Source: Cinclus cinclus
Lineage: Eukaryota; Chordata; Aves; Passeriformes; Cinclidae
Direction: 5' to 3'
Length of the DNA stretch: 64,000 nucleotides
NCBI RefSeq assembly: GCF_963662255.1
Contig: NC_085047.1
Coordinates: forward strand, 20,432,258-20,496,257
Shown piece by piece: positions 40,256-52,879 of this stretch; position 1 is the first letter of the stretch, and the number at the start of each line of letters is the position of its first letter. The position numbers and the translations under genes were made by a program. Under the pieces are notes generated by a model. It did not search any database. It was given only the letters and a program-made list of their open reading frames with translations, and was not told where the DNA came from.

Positions 40256-43200
40256 AATATCAAAATTGCTGTGTGAGAAGATTTTGGTGTTTATTTTTAG
40301 GATTTTTTTTCAAGTAATCTCTTGTTCTTAACAGATTTGAACTAGATCTGAACTGAATTGCTTCTCGTCTTTTTATTTATTCTCTGTTTAAAATTACTGT
40401 CTCAGCAAGAGAATGAAGCTGAGACATTTTTCTTAAATTGCTGCAGTCTCCCATGCATGGTTCTCTCATACGCGTGTATGTAATACTCAGAGGTTTTCTA
40501 GCTGGGCATAAATGCATTGAAACTCACAGCATGCCATGGGAAACTTGGTTGAGTTTGGATCACAAGTCATGGATGTGTGACCTGCATTCTAAGTTCTCAT
40601 GGCCATTTTCTCCTGCCTGTTTTTAAGATATGAAACTAATTATAGCACATGTAAGTCACTTAAATTTTTCTGCTACGAGAAAGATCTTAACTTCATTGAG
40701 ATTTCTCCTCCTCCACATTCAAATAGGAGTAAGTCTTTTCCCATAGCAATGTCTTTTTATGGAAAATTATGAGATTGTCAGGTTTTCTATCTTGGAGAAT
40801 GATTTAGGGCTTTTTCTCACTGTCAGATGTGTGTTTGATTTTCAAAGTTACAGTAACAAAATCCTGTTCCAGTTTCTCTCTCGCAGCCCTACCCTGCAAT
40901 GAATCAGAAGTGCACCCTGTCTTTTTTTGGTCACAGGTCTTGGTACAGTCATCTGCTTCTGTTGTTGCTTATGATCAGATTTGTTATGCTGTGCCACACG
41001 TGGAGTGGTGCACTCAGTCTTATTTGATTGGAGCGAGTGCCCCATTACTGAGGGCAGTGCCTCCCCATGAGCATATTTGGCTTGTGCTTCATCACCCATG
41101 CTGGTCACTGCTTAGGTGTTGATTTACAAACGCCATAAATATGCCAAGTCTTGCCAGCTTAGAAAAGTCATCCTTCCCTTTGAGTTCTGACATGAGGGTT
41201 AAAAGTGCTGACCAGGGTTGCCATCCTGGTGGTAAAGGGTGGCTTTCCACAGTTGTCCCTTTCAGAATTTGTCCTTTTGCAGGGAGGGCAATGAGCATCT
41301 CTTTTCCCCCACATAAGGGGAGAGAGGGTAGCAGTGTAGAAGAATGTCCTTTGGCTAAGGTTATTCCTTGTGCCCTCCCCATCCTCCAAGTATGCTATGA
41401 TAGTATTGGTTGCTAATAGTGTTAGTGTTCCTGGAACAGTGAACAGACATGTTATGTGCCCAGAATTTAAAAAAAAAAAAAATCTAAATATGACTCTTAT
41501 TTGTCTGTGTCATTCCAGCAATGTCAGTGGACTTGCATGAGAAATGTTTGCCATCTAGATCTCACATCTCCTTGCTGATGACAATAGGTGGAATAATTTT
41601 TCATTGCACCACCAATCTAGAGAGAACTTCTCAGTTACATTAATGCTGAGCCCTCTTTCTATTTGTATTTATTCTGGGATTTTTTGCATTGAAAAAAACA
41701 TAATGTGACCTCATTTAACAGTTTGGGGATCTTAACCCTAAATTCTGTTTATTTGCTTTAAATGCTTTAATGCATTTTTATCTTCCATCATGCACAAAGG
41801 CTGTCGTAAGCATCTTTAAATCCTTGAATTGTGACAAAGACTTGATTTCACAACATCTGTTGAAAGTCATGTAGTGCAACAGTACATAGTTTTCTGCATA
41901 CGAGCATGAGGTAATTAAACTGTGTACATCACTTCCTGGAGTCTCTCTTTGTGCCTCAGTGGTGTTATTAGTGTGACTGTCCCATTGGAGTGTAATGTAG
42001 AATAAGAATGCTAATGTTGTGCTTGTGGTGGGTCTTTCTTATTCACCTACAGAACACAAGATACCCATGAAAAAGGTCAAATGTACACAGATCTGGCATA
42101 CATTTCACAACTCTCAAGACATAGTCTCCAGCATATGTAATAAATATAACTCATTGCCAGAAAGCTAAAAGGAAATGATTGCATTTGAATACAATGCAAT
42201 CTACAACAATAGTTCAGTGTGCGCAAAATTAAAAACCTCTGGTAACGTGTAGAATAAATAAATTGACACTGTTTATTTTTACTGCAGCTCTCTGCAGAGA
42301 TAAGGCCCTGCTTCTTGCAATACTTAATTGGCTTCATTAAGAAAAACAGCAAATATTACTTATACCCACTCTTACAGAATACTGAATTTGCCAGAGCTGG
42401 ACATGGAAAATACCACTACTCCAATGTGTAAATGTGTTTGAATTAAAGTATAGCAGTGTTATACTGGCAACTGATACACTTCACCTTTTTAGTTAAAATG
42501 ATAACTTTCCTTGATACCCTGTCCTGAATTTCAAGCACTGTTTACTTGATGGGTAGCAATTACTTTCATCTGACACTTTAAAATAAACACAAAACACTTT
42601 GCCTTGAGCTCTAAATTTCATGAAATTACCTTTCTTACCAACTCAAACCTTGAACAGTCTTGTAATATCACTTAATTTTGGTACAGTTCTAGTGTGATGT
42701 TTAGTCCATGTAATAATATTGCATTACAGAGTAAGAGTGTATTGTGAAGGTACATAAGAGAAAAAAATGTAGTCTTAATTGAGTACTGAGTGTGCATCCA
42801 AGGAAGATACAGAGAAGGCTGAAATAGCTATTGTGGAAATGATCAAAAAGTATTTTTTTTTAAAGTGAGGGCCTGGAAAGTGATTTAATTATTTGGAAGT
42901 AGGGAGAGATATGTTTGGCTTATTTGGGTGTCTGTGTTTGGCTTGTTTGTTTTCTTGTTTTTTAATATTTATTTCTTTTGGACGTGCTTTGAACAAGAGT
43001 TTGTGAAACATAATGTAGGAAGGCTCAGGTAAAAATGTGTCTAAGTACAACAGGCAGAGTAACAAGCAGTTAACCCAATTTTAAGAATGGAGGTATTAGA
43101 GAATTTTAAGGACTGAGGGATTAAAAGGTTGTTCTCATGGAGTTGGGAATGATGGTGAGATTTGCTGTTTTGGTGATGACTGGAGTACATTTGAGTCATC

Positions 43201-43650
43201 ATCATACAGATGTCTGACTTTGGGTTTCTATGAGAAGCACAGAGAGCGAATGGATGTAGACAAGACATATAGAATAAGACCTATGGAGTGCTATGAAGGG
43301 AGCAGAGGTGGACAATGGTTAGTTTCCAACTCAGAGTACACTGCAGAACACTCAGAGAAATGAGCCCAAGCTGGGGTCACAGAAACTTATGGGGTGAGAT
43401 GGCAAGGAGGTGCTGAAAGCTCATTTGTGCCCAAGGCAGCCAAATTATCAGAGAAAGTGAATATGGATTAAGTTCAGAGCTTTGCCAAAAGAGATGTTAC
43501 TTAGTTTTTTTGGAGAGCGGTTTTAGTAGAACATGGTGCAGAAGCCAGACCAGAATGATGCCTACAATGAAACTGAGGGAATGGGTCTTTTGGTGAAGAT
43601 ACTCGAGTTTGCATCAGGAGCCAAGGCAGCCAGCACAATCACTGACTTTG

Positions 43651-43770
43651 GGGATCTTCAGCAGTCAGCTGGACAAGGATCTGAGCAACCTGCTTTGACT
43701 GCGAGGTCAGCCCTGCACTCAGTGGGTTGTGCTGGAGACCTCCAGAGACCACTTGCAACCTGTATCACTC
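43651..43770 (+). mobile_element. CR1 LINE 3' fragment (plus orientation)
   Basis: The stretch from GGATCTTCAGCAGTCAGCTG through GACCTCCAGAGACC and TTGCAACCTG follows the order of the avian CR1 3' end (ending ...GACCTCCAGAGGTCCC then TTCCAACCT). It is diverged and 5'-truncated, as usual for CR1. An 87-codon open frame at 43533-43796 overlaps it and is explained by it. Confidence 0.75.
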
Positions 43771-44453
43771 AAAAGGTTGTTGTATTAACTGACTGACAAT
43801 GGGGGTGGCAGCAGCTGGAGCAAAACGCAGTGTTTTGTGATGTTTTGTTAGATGAGAAAGACAATAGGTGTGAAACTTCTGCAGATTAGGTTTCATGGAA
43901 AACTCCCTCATATTAGTAGATGATCCTTAACCTTAAGATCTTATTAATTCCTTCTATACCAAACTACTGAATTTTTTCATAATATTTGAATTCTGTGAGC
44001 AAAATTTATTATAACTGCCTTAAAAAATTTATTTACATTGCTTATTAGTGTACTCCTTTTTTCCCCTGTTCTGTTGAATAACATTCACCTCTTAATGAGT
44101 GTGTCTTCATAATAAAGCTTTACCCTTTGTATAGTTGAGAGTTTGTATAGAATATACAAAGTTTCAGAGTGGCATACACTTATACATTGGGACATTTCTT
44201 CCTTTCATCCAATTTAGCTCTCAGGTACCTGAGATTGATTTGTTTTCCTCATACCTGGATGAGAGAAAAATGGAGAATAGTTGTGCTTAGATAATATTTA
44301 GAACTCCTCGAGATATACAGTGGAAAAGTACTGTGTAAGTCCTAAACATTCTACTGTTTTGTTCTTGTGGTTTTTTTGTGTGTGTGTGGGATGGAGAGTA
44401 CTATGTATATGCATAAATACTTGTATACATATGGCATGTGTTTTCAAACTGGG

Positions 44454-44487
44454 AACATGCATATCTGGGAAACATGCATATCTGGGA
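44454..44487 (+). repeat. Tandem duplication of a 17-base unit
   Basis: Two identical copies of AACATGCATATCTGGGA. Just to the right, TTTCATATTC words repeat as well (44498-44526), so slippage hit this spot more than once. Confidence 0.9.
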
Positions 44488-44953
44488 AACCTTTTGGTTT
44501 CATATTCTAGTTTCATATTCATATTCTACCCTTGTGAAATGTTTTCTGAAACAGCAGCTTTTATTATTTAACTGTGCTGCAAAAATACGGAAAATGGCTA
44601 AGTGATTTTGGACAAAAGCATACATCCTCAGGGAAGATACAGTGGACTCTGCATCAGAGTCTAAAGTAATTGTTCTTCATAGTCCTTAATCCTGCTCTCC
44701 ATTTTCCAACCCCTTGAAATGCAAGAGCTTCTAAACAAGGCTGGTAGCTTTTATGGTATGATTCTTCAGGTGCACCTAGTCATCTGTGTATACACCTTCT
44801 GGACATATATATTTTACGTTCCTCCAAACTTTGGTGCTGCTGTTTCTTTAAGCTCCAACAGTACAACAAAATTTTCCCTTCTGGACTTTAGTTGACTTGG
44901 TCCACTAGACTACCATGCACAGCTTGCTTGTCTTGGTGTTCCTGTCTGGTTTG

Positions 44954-44972
44954 CACACACGCACGCACACAG
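44954..44972. repeat. Short (CA)n microsatellite
   Basis: CACACACGCACGCACACA, an interrupted CA repeat. Confidence 0.75.
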
Positions 44973-45936
44973 AGAATCATTCATGTTGAAATGCAGGAAA
45001 GACCTATCCAGTTGTCCACTGGGTTCTTTTTCTCCACAGAACTTTACCTCATATGCTAGGGGTTTGTCAGGCTTGTAGCTCATTAAAGGCTCCATGTTTT
45101 AAAAATGTGACTGAAGAAGAATCACTACAAAGACAGTAGCATAATTTTATTCTTTGCTGGTAAATCTCTGTTGTAAGAAATGAGACTGTTCAATTTGAAG
45201 ATCAGTCTTTGTCTCTGAACTACAGCAAGACTGTGGAGGATTAGTTTTTGGCTGGCAACAAGAAAAATTTTTAAAATGCCTAAAGGGTTAACATTGAATG
45301 CTAATCTGGTTTTCATATCTAAGTTTTGACTCGTCCTGTCAGGAACTTAACTTCCCAAATATGACAGTGTACAATTGCTGAGGACAGTCTTGTTGCCTTA
45401 CTGTAAAGTCAAATTCTTGAATGTTAAGATTAAGAACTTTTACTGAGTCATTGAAGAATCTTACATTTTGCACAATCCAAACACTTGCTCTTTCAGTGAG
45501 AGAAGCCATTGATGAAGAGCATGAGGCAATATAAAGGCCATAGAGATGAAGGGTTGTCTAGTTTATGTAAAACATGATCATATAATAAATTAATAATTAT
45601 AACTTTCATTTAAAAATTCTTCAGTTCTGTTTTTCCTGAGCACACAGGCAAGAGAGAGGAAGTGCTTTCTTTCTGCCTTATTTGAAAATATATCCAGAAT
45701 AGTTTGTAAGACTTGGATCTCACTAATTATTTCTTTGTTCTTGCCATAAGAAGTAGTTTTGTAGTCTTGCTATTTAATAAAAGCAAGGCACATTTTTGGT
45801 TAATTGAAAGTCAGGGATTTTGCTTTGAACCTGAAATACTATTTGGAATGCTATATATCTGTCATATAGAAGAGGATATTGCTTCTGGCTAAAAAACCCC
45901 AAATAAGTTCATAAATTCATTGGTGAATATTGCCTG

Positions 45937-45953
45937 TTTTTTTTTTTTTTTTT
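45937..45953. repeat. Poly(T) run
   Basis: Seventeen consecutive thymines. Confidence 0.9.
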
Positions 45954-46414
45954 ACTTGTATTGGGGGTAAGCAAAAATCATGTCATTACTTTATGTGTGA
46001 AACATTTTATAGAGTTCTATTTGTTCTTAATCCAAATGCAAAGTTTGCATCCTGAGAAATGTAAATTGGAGTAAGAATTTTGAAGTGGAAGAGGTCACTT
46101 TGCCATCTCAAGCAGGCTCATGTAGGAAGAGCTGTGTCTTAACTTGGTGAGTGTTTTTTTGGTTGCGGGTTTTTTTGTTGGGTTTTTCTTCCTTTTTTTT
46201 TCCTGTTATGGTAAGGTTTTCCACATAAAATACATCCTCAAAAAAAAAAAAAAGAAAAAAGACTTAATCTGAAATCTATTATTATATCCTCTAAGGGCTC
46301 TTTAAGCACCTCAGTATTCCCCCTCTTCCCACCATTTTCCAGGCGACTTGACTAAAAGTAGCAGACAATAGTGGTAAATGCTTTACAGTCTTTTTGGTCA
46401 GGGGAACAGAGGTA

Positions 46415-46438
46415 GGGCAGAGGGGGAGGGATAGAGGG
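46415..46438 (+). other. G-quadruplex-capable tract
   Basis: Guanine tracts of 3, 5, 3 and 3 are separated by loops CAGA, A and ATAGA. Further GGG tracts follow to about 46458. Confidence 0.6.
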
Positions 46439-47799
46439 ATATAGAGGAGGGACAGGGAAGAGAGTTTTAATCCCATGTCTATCCTGTTAAAAAATAAAAT
46501 TACTCCAATGCTTAGTCTTTTCCTCTGTGCAGCTTTTCACAGTGCAAGCACATTGTCTGATGTAACGTTTTGCCACTCTTCGCATGTGGAGTTGTCTAGC
46601 TCTGCCTCTGAAAGAAGAACGTCTCAGATTTTGAAAAGACAGCAGAGATGAAAACTTGCCTTGATCTCAGGGTTTGGTTCCATTGATTATGATTCCAAAG
46701 AACAGTTCCTAGTATGTCCTTTTATCTGTGTGCCTGTGCTTGCCTGCATCTGTACCCATTTTTCTTCCTCAGCCTCTGTAGCTGCGAGCAGTAAATCTGG
46801 CTGTGTGCTCTGTGTGTACTGCCTTTAATAGAGGTGCAGGACACAGGGTAAGTGCTGCCAGAATGCTTAGGACATGATGTTACACAAGCCAAGCAAAGGA
46901 AGAATTATCTATGCATAATCTGAGTTTAGAATAGGCTTGACATTCTCACACCCAGACATTTCAACCTGTTCGTGCGTGAAAGGAAACTGAGACAGTATTC
47001 TATCTCCTGGGCTAGCTATACAGGGAACAGGAAATGCTCTTTGATATTTTTTTTCCGTATGATGTGTTCAGTTTTACTGAAGATTCAGAGAAGTCACAGT
47101 ATAAAGTGACTTCTTTTAAAGGCAGCAAATGACATTCAATTCTTCTTAATTCTTCTGAGAATTGGTATTGAAACAAGCTGTAGCACTTTTAGGTTGCTCT
47201 TAAAAAATAAAGCTATTTTTATGGGTTTTATGCCAGCCCTGATATGAGATCTTTGTCATTCTTAATTTTCAAAGCTTTCTGGAAATTATCCTCTGCCTTT
47301 GCTTTCTCTGTATGTATTTCTATGTTTTATCCAAATATCTACTTTTCCTCTTATCTTTTTCTTCTGCCATGAAAGGCTGCATGCCTGATGATGTGTTCTG
47401 TTCCTTACATACTGTAGTGTGTACCAAGCTTCTCAATCACACTAAAAGGTTCACCTGCTTCCTGTTGGTTATAACATCGTACATCTGCATGTCTCCCTGT
47501 ATGTTTGCAGTGTAACATCCCTGGCAGTGTAACATCTGAGATCCTGCCACAGTGCTGAAAAATCTGCCAACTGTTTGACCCACCTTGCTGGCTGATTGAG
47601 ATGAAGACATTACTGTTTGTTAGAAGTAATATTGTTATAACTAACATAACATCAGTTATTTTTTCACAGCTTAGCTCTCAAAATACAATTCCACAAATAT
47701 GTCTGGGTTTTTTTGGATGCAAAATAAGAAAGCAGAGATTCTTTGATGTAATGTTAAATTATACATACTTCTTAGTACTATGGTAAGAAGTAACCTTAC

Positions 47800-47978
47800 C
47801 TTTCACATTCTTGTTCCAGCAAGTTTGTAAACTCATCGCTTTTTTCCATGTATTTGCTGTGCTTCCTCTTCTCTTCCTCTAGTTCATACAGTGTCTGTCT
47901 GTGTGCTTTTTCTACCATTAGAAATTGTTCCAGCATTCTTCTGTGAACTTCTTTCTGTTTCTCTACAACTTTATCAAG
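47800..47978 (-). CDS. FILIP1L: FILIP1L coding exon 3 (residues 149-208, coiled coil)
   Basis: This 179-base exon encodes 59 residues plus two bases of an Arg codon, from [10 protein letters not shown] to LLEQECE. It is highly charged and helical, with heptad-like spacing of Leu/Met and many Glu/Lys/Arg, as expected for the start of the long coiled coil. The acceptor is a T-run followed by GCAG (AG at 47979-47980). The donor is GTAAGG from 47799. The exon leaves phase 2, and the next exon must supply the last base of the Arg codon and continue into the LKK-type sequence known from the family. That next exon is the very large one in mammals. No minus-strand reading frame of that type occurs from 1 to 47799, so the gene continues to the left of the window. 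Confidence 0.95.
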
Positions 47979-48076
47979 CTGCAAAAAAAAAAAAAAAGGG
48001 AAAAACTCCTGAAGTATTTTGAAACTTTTGCTTTCTTGGGCTTTCATTATTAAAATAATTTTAAGAGCAGCTTAAT

Positions 48077-48096
48077 AATGATAATAATAATAATCC
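48077..48096. repeat. (ATA)n microsatellite
   Basis: About six ATA/TAA trinucleotide units. Confidence 0.8.
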
Positions 48097-48689
48097 TAGT
48101 AACAAGGTCATCTGGTATCCGATTCTGTCAGTCTAATCCAAACAAATTAGAAAAATAAGGTACTGTTTTTCAGGACCCTCAGTCACCTTCCTTTCTTCCT
48201 CCTGCCATAAGGGATCCTCAACTTTTTTTAGCTAATTAACAGTTACTGTTCCCAGGGTTGTGTTTTTCTCATTGATCACTGTGGTAGAGAACCAGATGTA
48301 TTGGCAGAAGAAGCATTATCCAGTGCTTCACACAGTGAATTACTAACTTTTGGTTGAATAGAAATAGCTGCCTCACTTATTGCTGCCTAGGAAATAAGAG
48401 CATGGAATTGTTTTTGTAAGGTAGAGGTAGATCAAAAAGCAGTTTTCTGGTTTCACAGTAAATGCATGGTTGTGCCAAGAGTGCAAAACAATTCTGTTTC
48501 TTGTGCTTACTCTGAGCATGGCTCTGGGTTTCTAGAATAAGTAAGTGCTGAATTTTTTAATAGTTAAACATATTTCTTTATAATCGTGGCATTTCCTATT
48601 ATGTTCCTCAGATTGCACATGTTGTTGATGTCTTTGTCTTTCAGGTGGCACCTTTATAACACGGTTTGAGCATAAAATTTCCCTCCCTT

Positions 48690-48895
48690 CCTCAAGGATT
48701 TCTAAAAGACCTCCAAGATCATCAAGTCAAATTTTTGAACAAACACCATCATGCCAACTAAACCATAGCACAAAGTGCTGTGCCTGGTCATTTCTCGAAC
48801 ACACTGAGGAATGGTGACTCCACCACCTCCCTGGGCAGCCCATTCCAGTGCCTGATCACCCTTTCAGTGAAAAATTCTCAATTTTTCTAAATATT
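48690..48895 (-). mobile_element. CR1 LINE 3' fragment (minus orientation)
   Basis: The plus strand carries AAGACCTCCAAGATCATCAA, CACCATCATGCCAACTAAAC, GACTCCACCACCTCCCTGGG and CACCCTTTCAGTGAA in the order of the reverse complement of the CR1 3' region. The element's 3' end is therefore at the left. It lies in the intron between FILIP1L coding exons 2 and 3. It is the clearest sign that the host is a bird or other sauropsid. Confidence 0.9.
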
Positions 48896-51800
48896 ACTAT
48901 ATGATGATATTGTAGCATAAGTAATTTATTTTAGCTTTTGGCAATAATTTTTAGTTTTTCTAAACCACAGAGGTATTGGCATAACTGTTCACTAGACTTA
49001 GGTTGTTAAAATAACTCCATAAACTTAGAGAAAACTGTGATGTTGCGGATTCTGTTACAATTTCGAGTTCAGTATGTGACAGAGTTGTGCAAGTGGGTAC
49101 ATGAAACCATGAGTGGTTTTCCTCCTTGGGCATTACTGATTTAGTTGAAGTTTCAGGGAGGATCGCTGGAGGCTATCAAAAGATCTGGGAAGAGTCTGTA
49201 TTTGTGAGCAACTTTTTTCCCTGCTTATTCCCCATCAGAGATGCCTCCCTCATTAGGTCAACATAGGAATCCTCATGTCCTTTTAGGAAAAGGGAAATTT
49301 TGAGCTGACAGCCCAGTGCCTCCTTTTAACTGCAGTCTATTCTAGTAGGTCAGTCTGATTGTAGTGTTTCACTCTATTAATAAGAAGTAATTCACAAATG
49401 GGTACTGTGTGAAGCAAAGCTGGTTCTGGTTCTCTGATGTTTCCCCCACAAGGAATTATATGTGCCACAAGAAAGAGTGGGGTTTCAGATTCTTAGGGCC
49501 ACTGCTTGTTTTGGACAATTTAATTCCAGGGAGTATGATTAATTATCTTTTCGTCATGTTTATTCACAGTTTGGCCAATAGAAATGGTGACAGAGAGAGC
49601 CAGAATTCCTAAACATGAGTTTCTTCAGTGGGTGAGGATATCATCAGTTTCTGCTTAGTTTTCCAAGTCTTTCCCTGCTTATCTCAGCTTCTTTTAAAGC
49701 TGTATGTATTCTCTTATGTTCCTCCTAAATTATTCTTAACCTTTTGTTGACGCTGCTATGAATGAAGAAAAAGGAGCTATTGACAAGGCTTTGAAGATGG
49801 TTTGAGTCCAAAATATTCCTACAAAAATGTGAACTGTTTTTTTTTTAAAGTTTCCTGCACTTTCTACTTATGGCATTAGAGAGTCTTTTCTGTTGTAACA
49901 TAGCTGAGCTTGTTTCATGCATGATCAAGCAATATGATGAAACCATTGATTATTTGTTTTGTTGCTATTTTGTGGTGCTCTTACAGCAGATCTTTAGGGG
50001 TTTTTTATGTTGTTCACTGATAATTTGTATGCTTTACCCTAGCAAGGTGACTGCTTTCTGGAATCATGATCCTGAAGCAGGGCTTCCCTTGGAGACACAT
50101 TTCTTACCTAAACCCTTGCACATGCAATCTCTCTTAGTAAGCAAGAGTTGCCTTATACAGGAATCTTTTGGCTGTGCTTTCTATGTCTTTCAAAGCATTT
50201 GAAAACTGGATTGCCTTAAAAGGTCAGGTTGAGGAAAGCTGTCCATTTTAACTTCTTCATACACCCCCTTATTTTCCCAGAAATGAAAATTTTAAGAATT
50301 GAAATCTTTTGTTTAGCTTCTAACTTACCAGAAAGATGTTCTATCAATCTTCCCCCTGCCCCACCACCCAAAATTTCAGAGGGGTTTTTGGAACAGGTAT
50401 TAGAGATGCATGAAGTGCCATTGCTTACATTTCTAATCCCTGTCTTTTTAAAGATTATGCTATCAGGTGAGTATACACTCTTGTAGGAAAGCAGTCAGGC
50501 TCCTGATTTTTGACAAAGTTTTGATGCTGTGCTGCTTGCAGCTATGTCTCTGTTTTGCTTAAATTGATACGAACTGGGCATCAGCTTTCCACCAGTACCT
50601 GCTGGTCTCAGCCCTCAGTGTGAGGTCTGGCAGGCTGCATGGGTGGGGTGAAGAAAGTAATGGCATTTTTGTGGATTGGACCCCCACTTTGAAGGTATAT
50701 GTAAAAATCTGAGGGGATATGTAAATTGCTGTCATAAGAAAGCACTGACATTTCTGGCTACAAGCTGATCATAAATTAGATAATCCTGTTTCCAAACATG
50801 TAAATGCTTGATTGAGATGAGGGTTATTCATCAGCCAGGCAACATTAACCAGGTATAAAATAGTCCTGCTTCTTGCACTGTTTGGTGTAAAGGAAAAGCC
50901 TGCCAGGAGGGTTTTATATGTTCTGTATGTTTTGTTTGCTCTAGAGTACTTGTTGAATGGCTACAAGATGTTAATTCAAGCAGTAATCTAAGTGGCATAT
51001 ATGCAAAAATAAAAGTTGTTAATTCCAGGGTTTTGTTTTGCAGCTCTCCGTACTTCACAGTAGCATATTTGTCATTGTTGAGATTACAACAGTTTGGATT
51101 ACAAGATGGTATTCGGGATAGGTGAAGTATATATTCAAGGCAGGGAGTTGGAACAAAGAATTTTTAAATGGGAAAGAATAGTGTCTTGGGGAGACCTGCT
51201 CACTTGAAAGAGTAAGAGAAAAGTAAATAAGGTGCTGTATTAAAGTGGTTTGCATGTTGCAGTTTTCTCCTATTGTTGGGACCAGAAGATGCATTTCTGT
51301 TTCTTTTAAGCATTCTGTCACATCATTTCTACTATGAGCATTTGGCTGTTGTGGCTGGGAAGAAGGTGGAGAGTGTGAGCTCGGGAGGGAAGGGAAGAAG
51401 TGCAGGGACTGTTTCCTGGTACAAGTAGGTCATAAAGGAGAGAACTGGAGAGACAGCAATCCTACATCACAGTTAATGCACACACTTGAGACCTACATGT
51501 GACAAAAGTAATGGGAATGGGCATTTGGCCTTGTTGACACCTGTGTATCCCTGTGCACACCATTCTCTCACTGCCTGACCACACAGAGCTGAGCCTGGGA
51601 TTGGGTTGCTGCACTTTTGTGTGGTTTGTTGAGAAAATGCTGTGTCCCTCTGCAAGATAAGGACACCTCCCTGGAGAGCAGATTTGACTCCTGCATTTTC
51701 ACTGTGAGTTCTTCTGTCTGACTCCCACATCTAGCAGAGTAGAGAGAGAAGTCATGTGAACCCCTGCTGGTGTGAGATCCTCACACAGAAGTGTCTCCAA

Positions 51801-52836
51801 CAACCCCAGATTCTTCAGATTGCTCTGGCCAAATGCTAGATCTGCCCATACAGAAATATCCATTTATATGCATTGACACAAGTTTATTCAGCCTACATAG
51901 TTCTTAGCTAAAAAACATAGAGCATTAATAAGCAGCAGTATAAATGAGGTCTGTTGAAAATTTAAGTGATAAAATCTTAATTAAGTGATTTGTTGTTTTG
52001 TTCTTGCTAACCATATGGGCATTTTGTTAGAATTAATATTTGAACATGCTGTAAAATACAATGGAAAATCAGAGGCATAGCCTTACATAACTGTGAATAG
52101 TTAAGCAAGCTAAAAATTCATATGAATTTAACAGTTTAACTACATTTTGCCACTAACTCTTGACTGAAGTCAAATTAGGATGGTGTATCTGATATCCATT
52201 ACATCAGAACTGAACTCTTCATCTTTCTGTTTTTAGATTGTTTTCTGTTTGGTGACATGCTAGAAGAAGATCAGGGTAGTTACTTTTTTTATTCTAAATT
52301 CAGTGTAATATTATTCCTGATAATAATATCCTCTCAGTCATTGTTTATAAATGTATAATCCTGAGTTTAGGATTACCAGAGATTATAGGAGCACTTCTTC
52401 CCTTGCCTTTTCTAACCTTAGCCGAGCCAAATTTCCACCCAGATACGCTGGTGGTCTTCTCCTGAATGCCACCTTGTCAGCGCTGTTGTTCAGTGTCTTC
52501 CTGTGACTGACTTATTGGTGCCCTACAGCTGTGGTCCTTGGGAAGTTTTGACCAACACTTACCAGATGTTGTGAGGACACAGTCAGACTTTGTTAAAATA
52601 CTGATGAGGGTGCATTTTTCCCCAAGGTGATTGGCAATGGGATTTCAAAAGTTGATCCAATTTTTAATTATCCTTGATGGATGCAAAATGCAGGCTTTCC
52701 TCTCATTTCACATCTTTTAGAGGAACTCTCAAAATGGTAGGAAGTTCATCCTATTTTGAACAGTGAGGCACATGATTTTTTTTTAAACTTTGGCTGTATT
52801 ACTGGGAGAGTTAGAAACCAGAATCTGCTTTCTGAT

Positions 52837-52879
52837 GGAGAAGAGAGGAGAGGGAGAGGAGAGGGAGAGGAGAGGAGAC
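52837..52879. repeat. Purine-rich GAGGGA microsatellite
   Basis: An interrupted run of GGAGA and GGGAGA units with all purines on the plus strand. It is partly mirror-symmetric, so a triplex-type structure is possible. Confidence 0.8.

Larger units (their letters stand above)
14596..47799 (-). other. FILIP1L: FILIP1L giant intron, part upstream of the internal promoter
   Basis: The intron after coding exon 3 starts here (donor at 47798-47799) and runs leftwards. Over about 33 kb I recognise no exon. It contains a CR1 3' fragment (43651-43770), short tandem duplications (40215-40255 and 44454-44487), two G-quadruplex-capable tracts (26333-26354 and 46415-46438), a CT microsatellite (23861-23877), an A/C-rich tract (27061-27182) and several A or T runs. 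A stretch at 40829-41416 stays open in several frames on both strands, but without recognisable protein similarity. Confidence 0.8.

Noticed and set aside
43533..43796. 87-codon plus-strand open frame
   Set aside because: Its second half is the CR1 3' fragment, which does not encode protein in this region.
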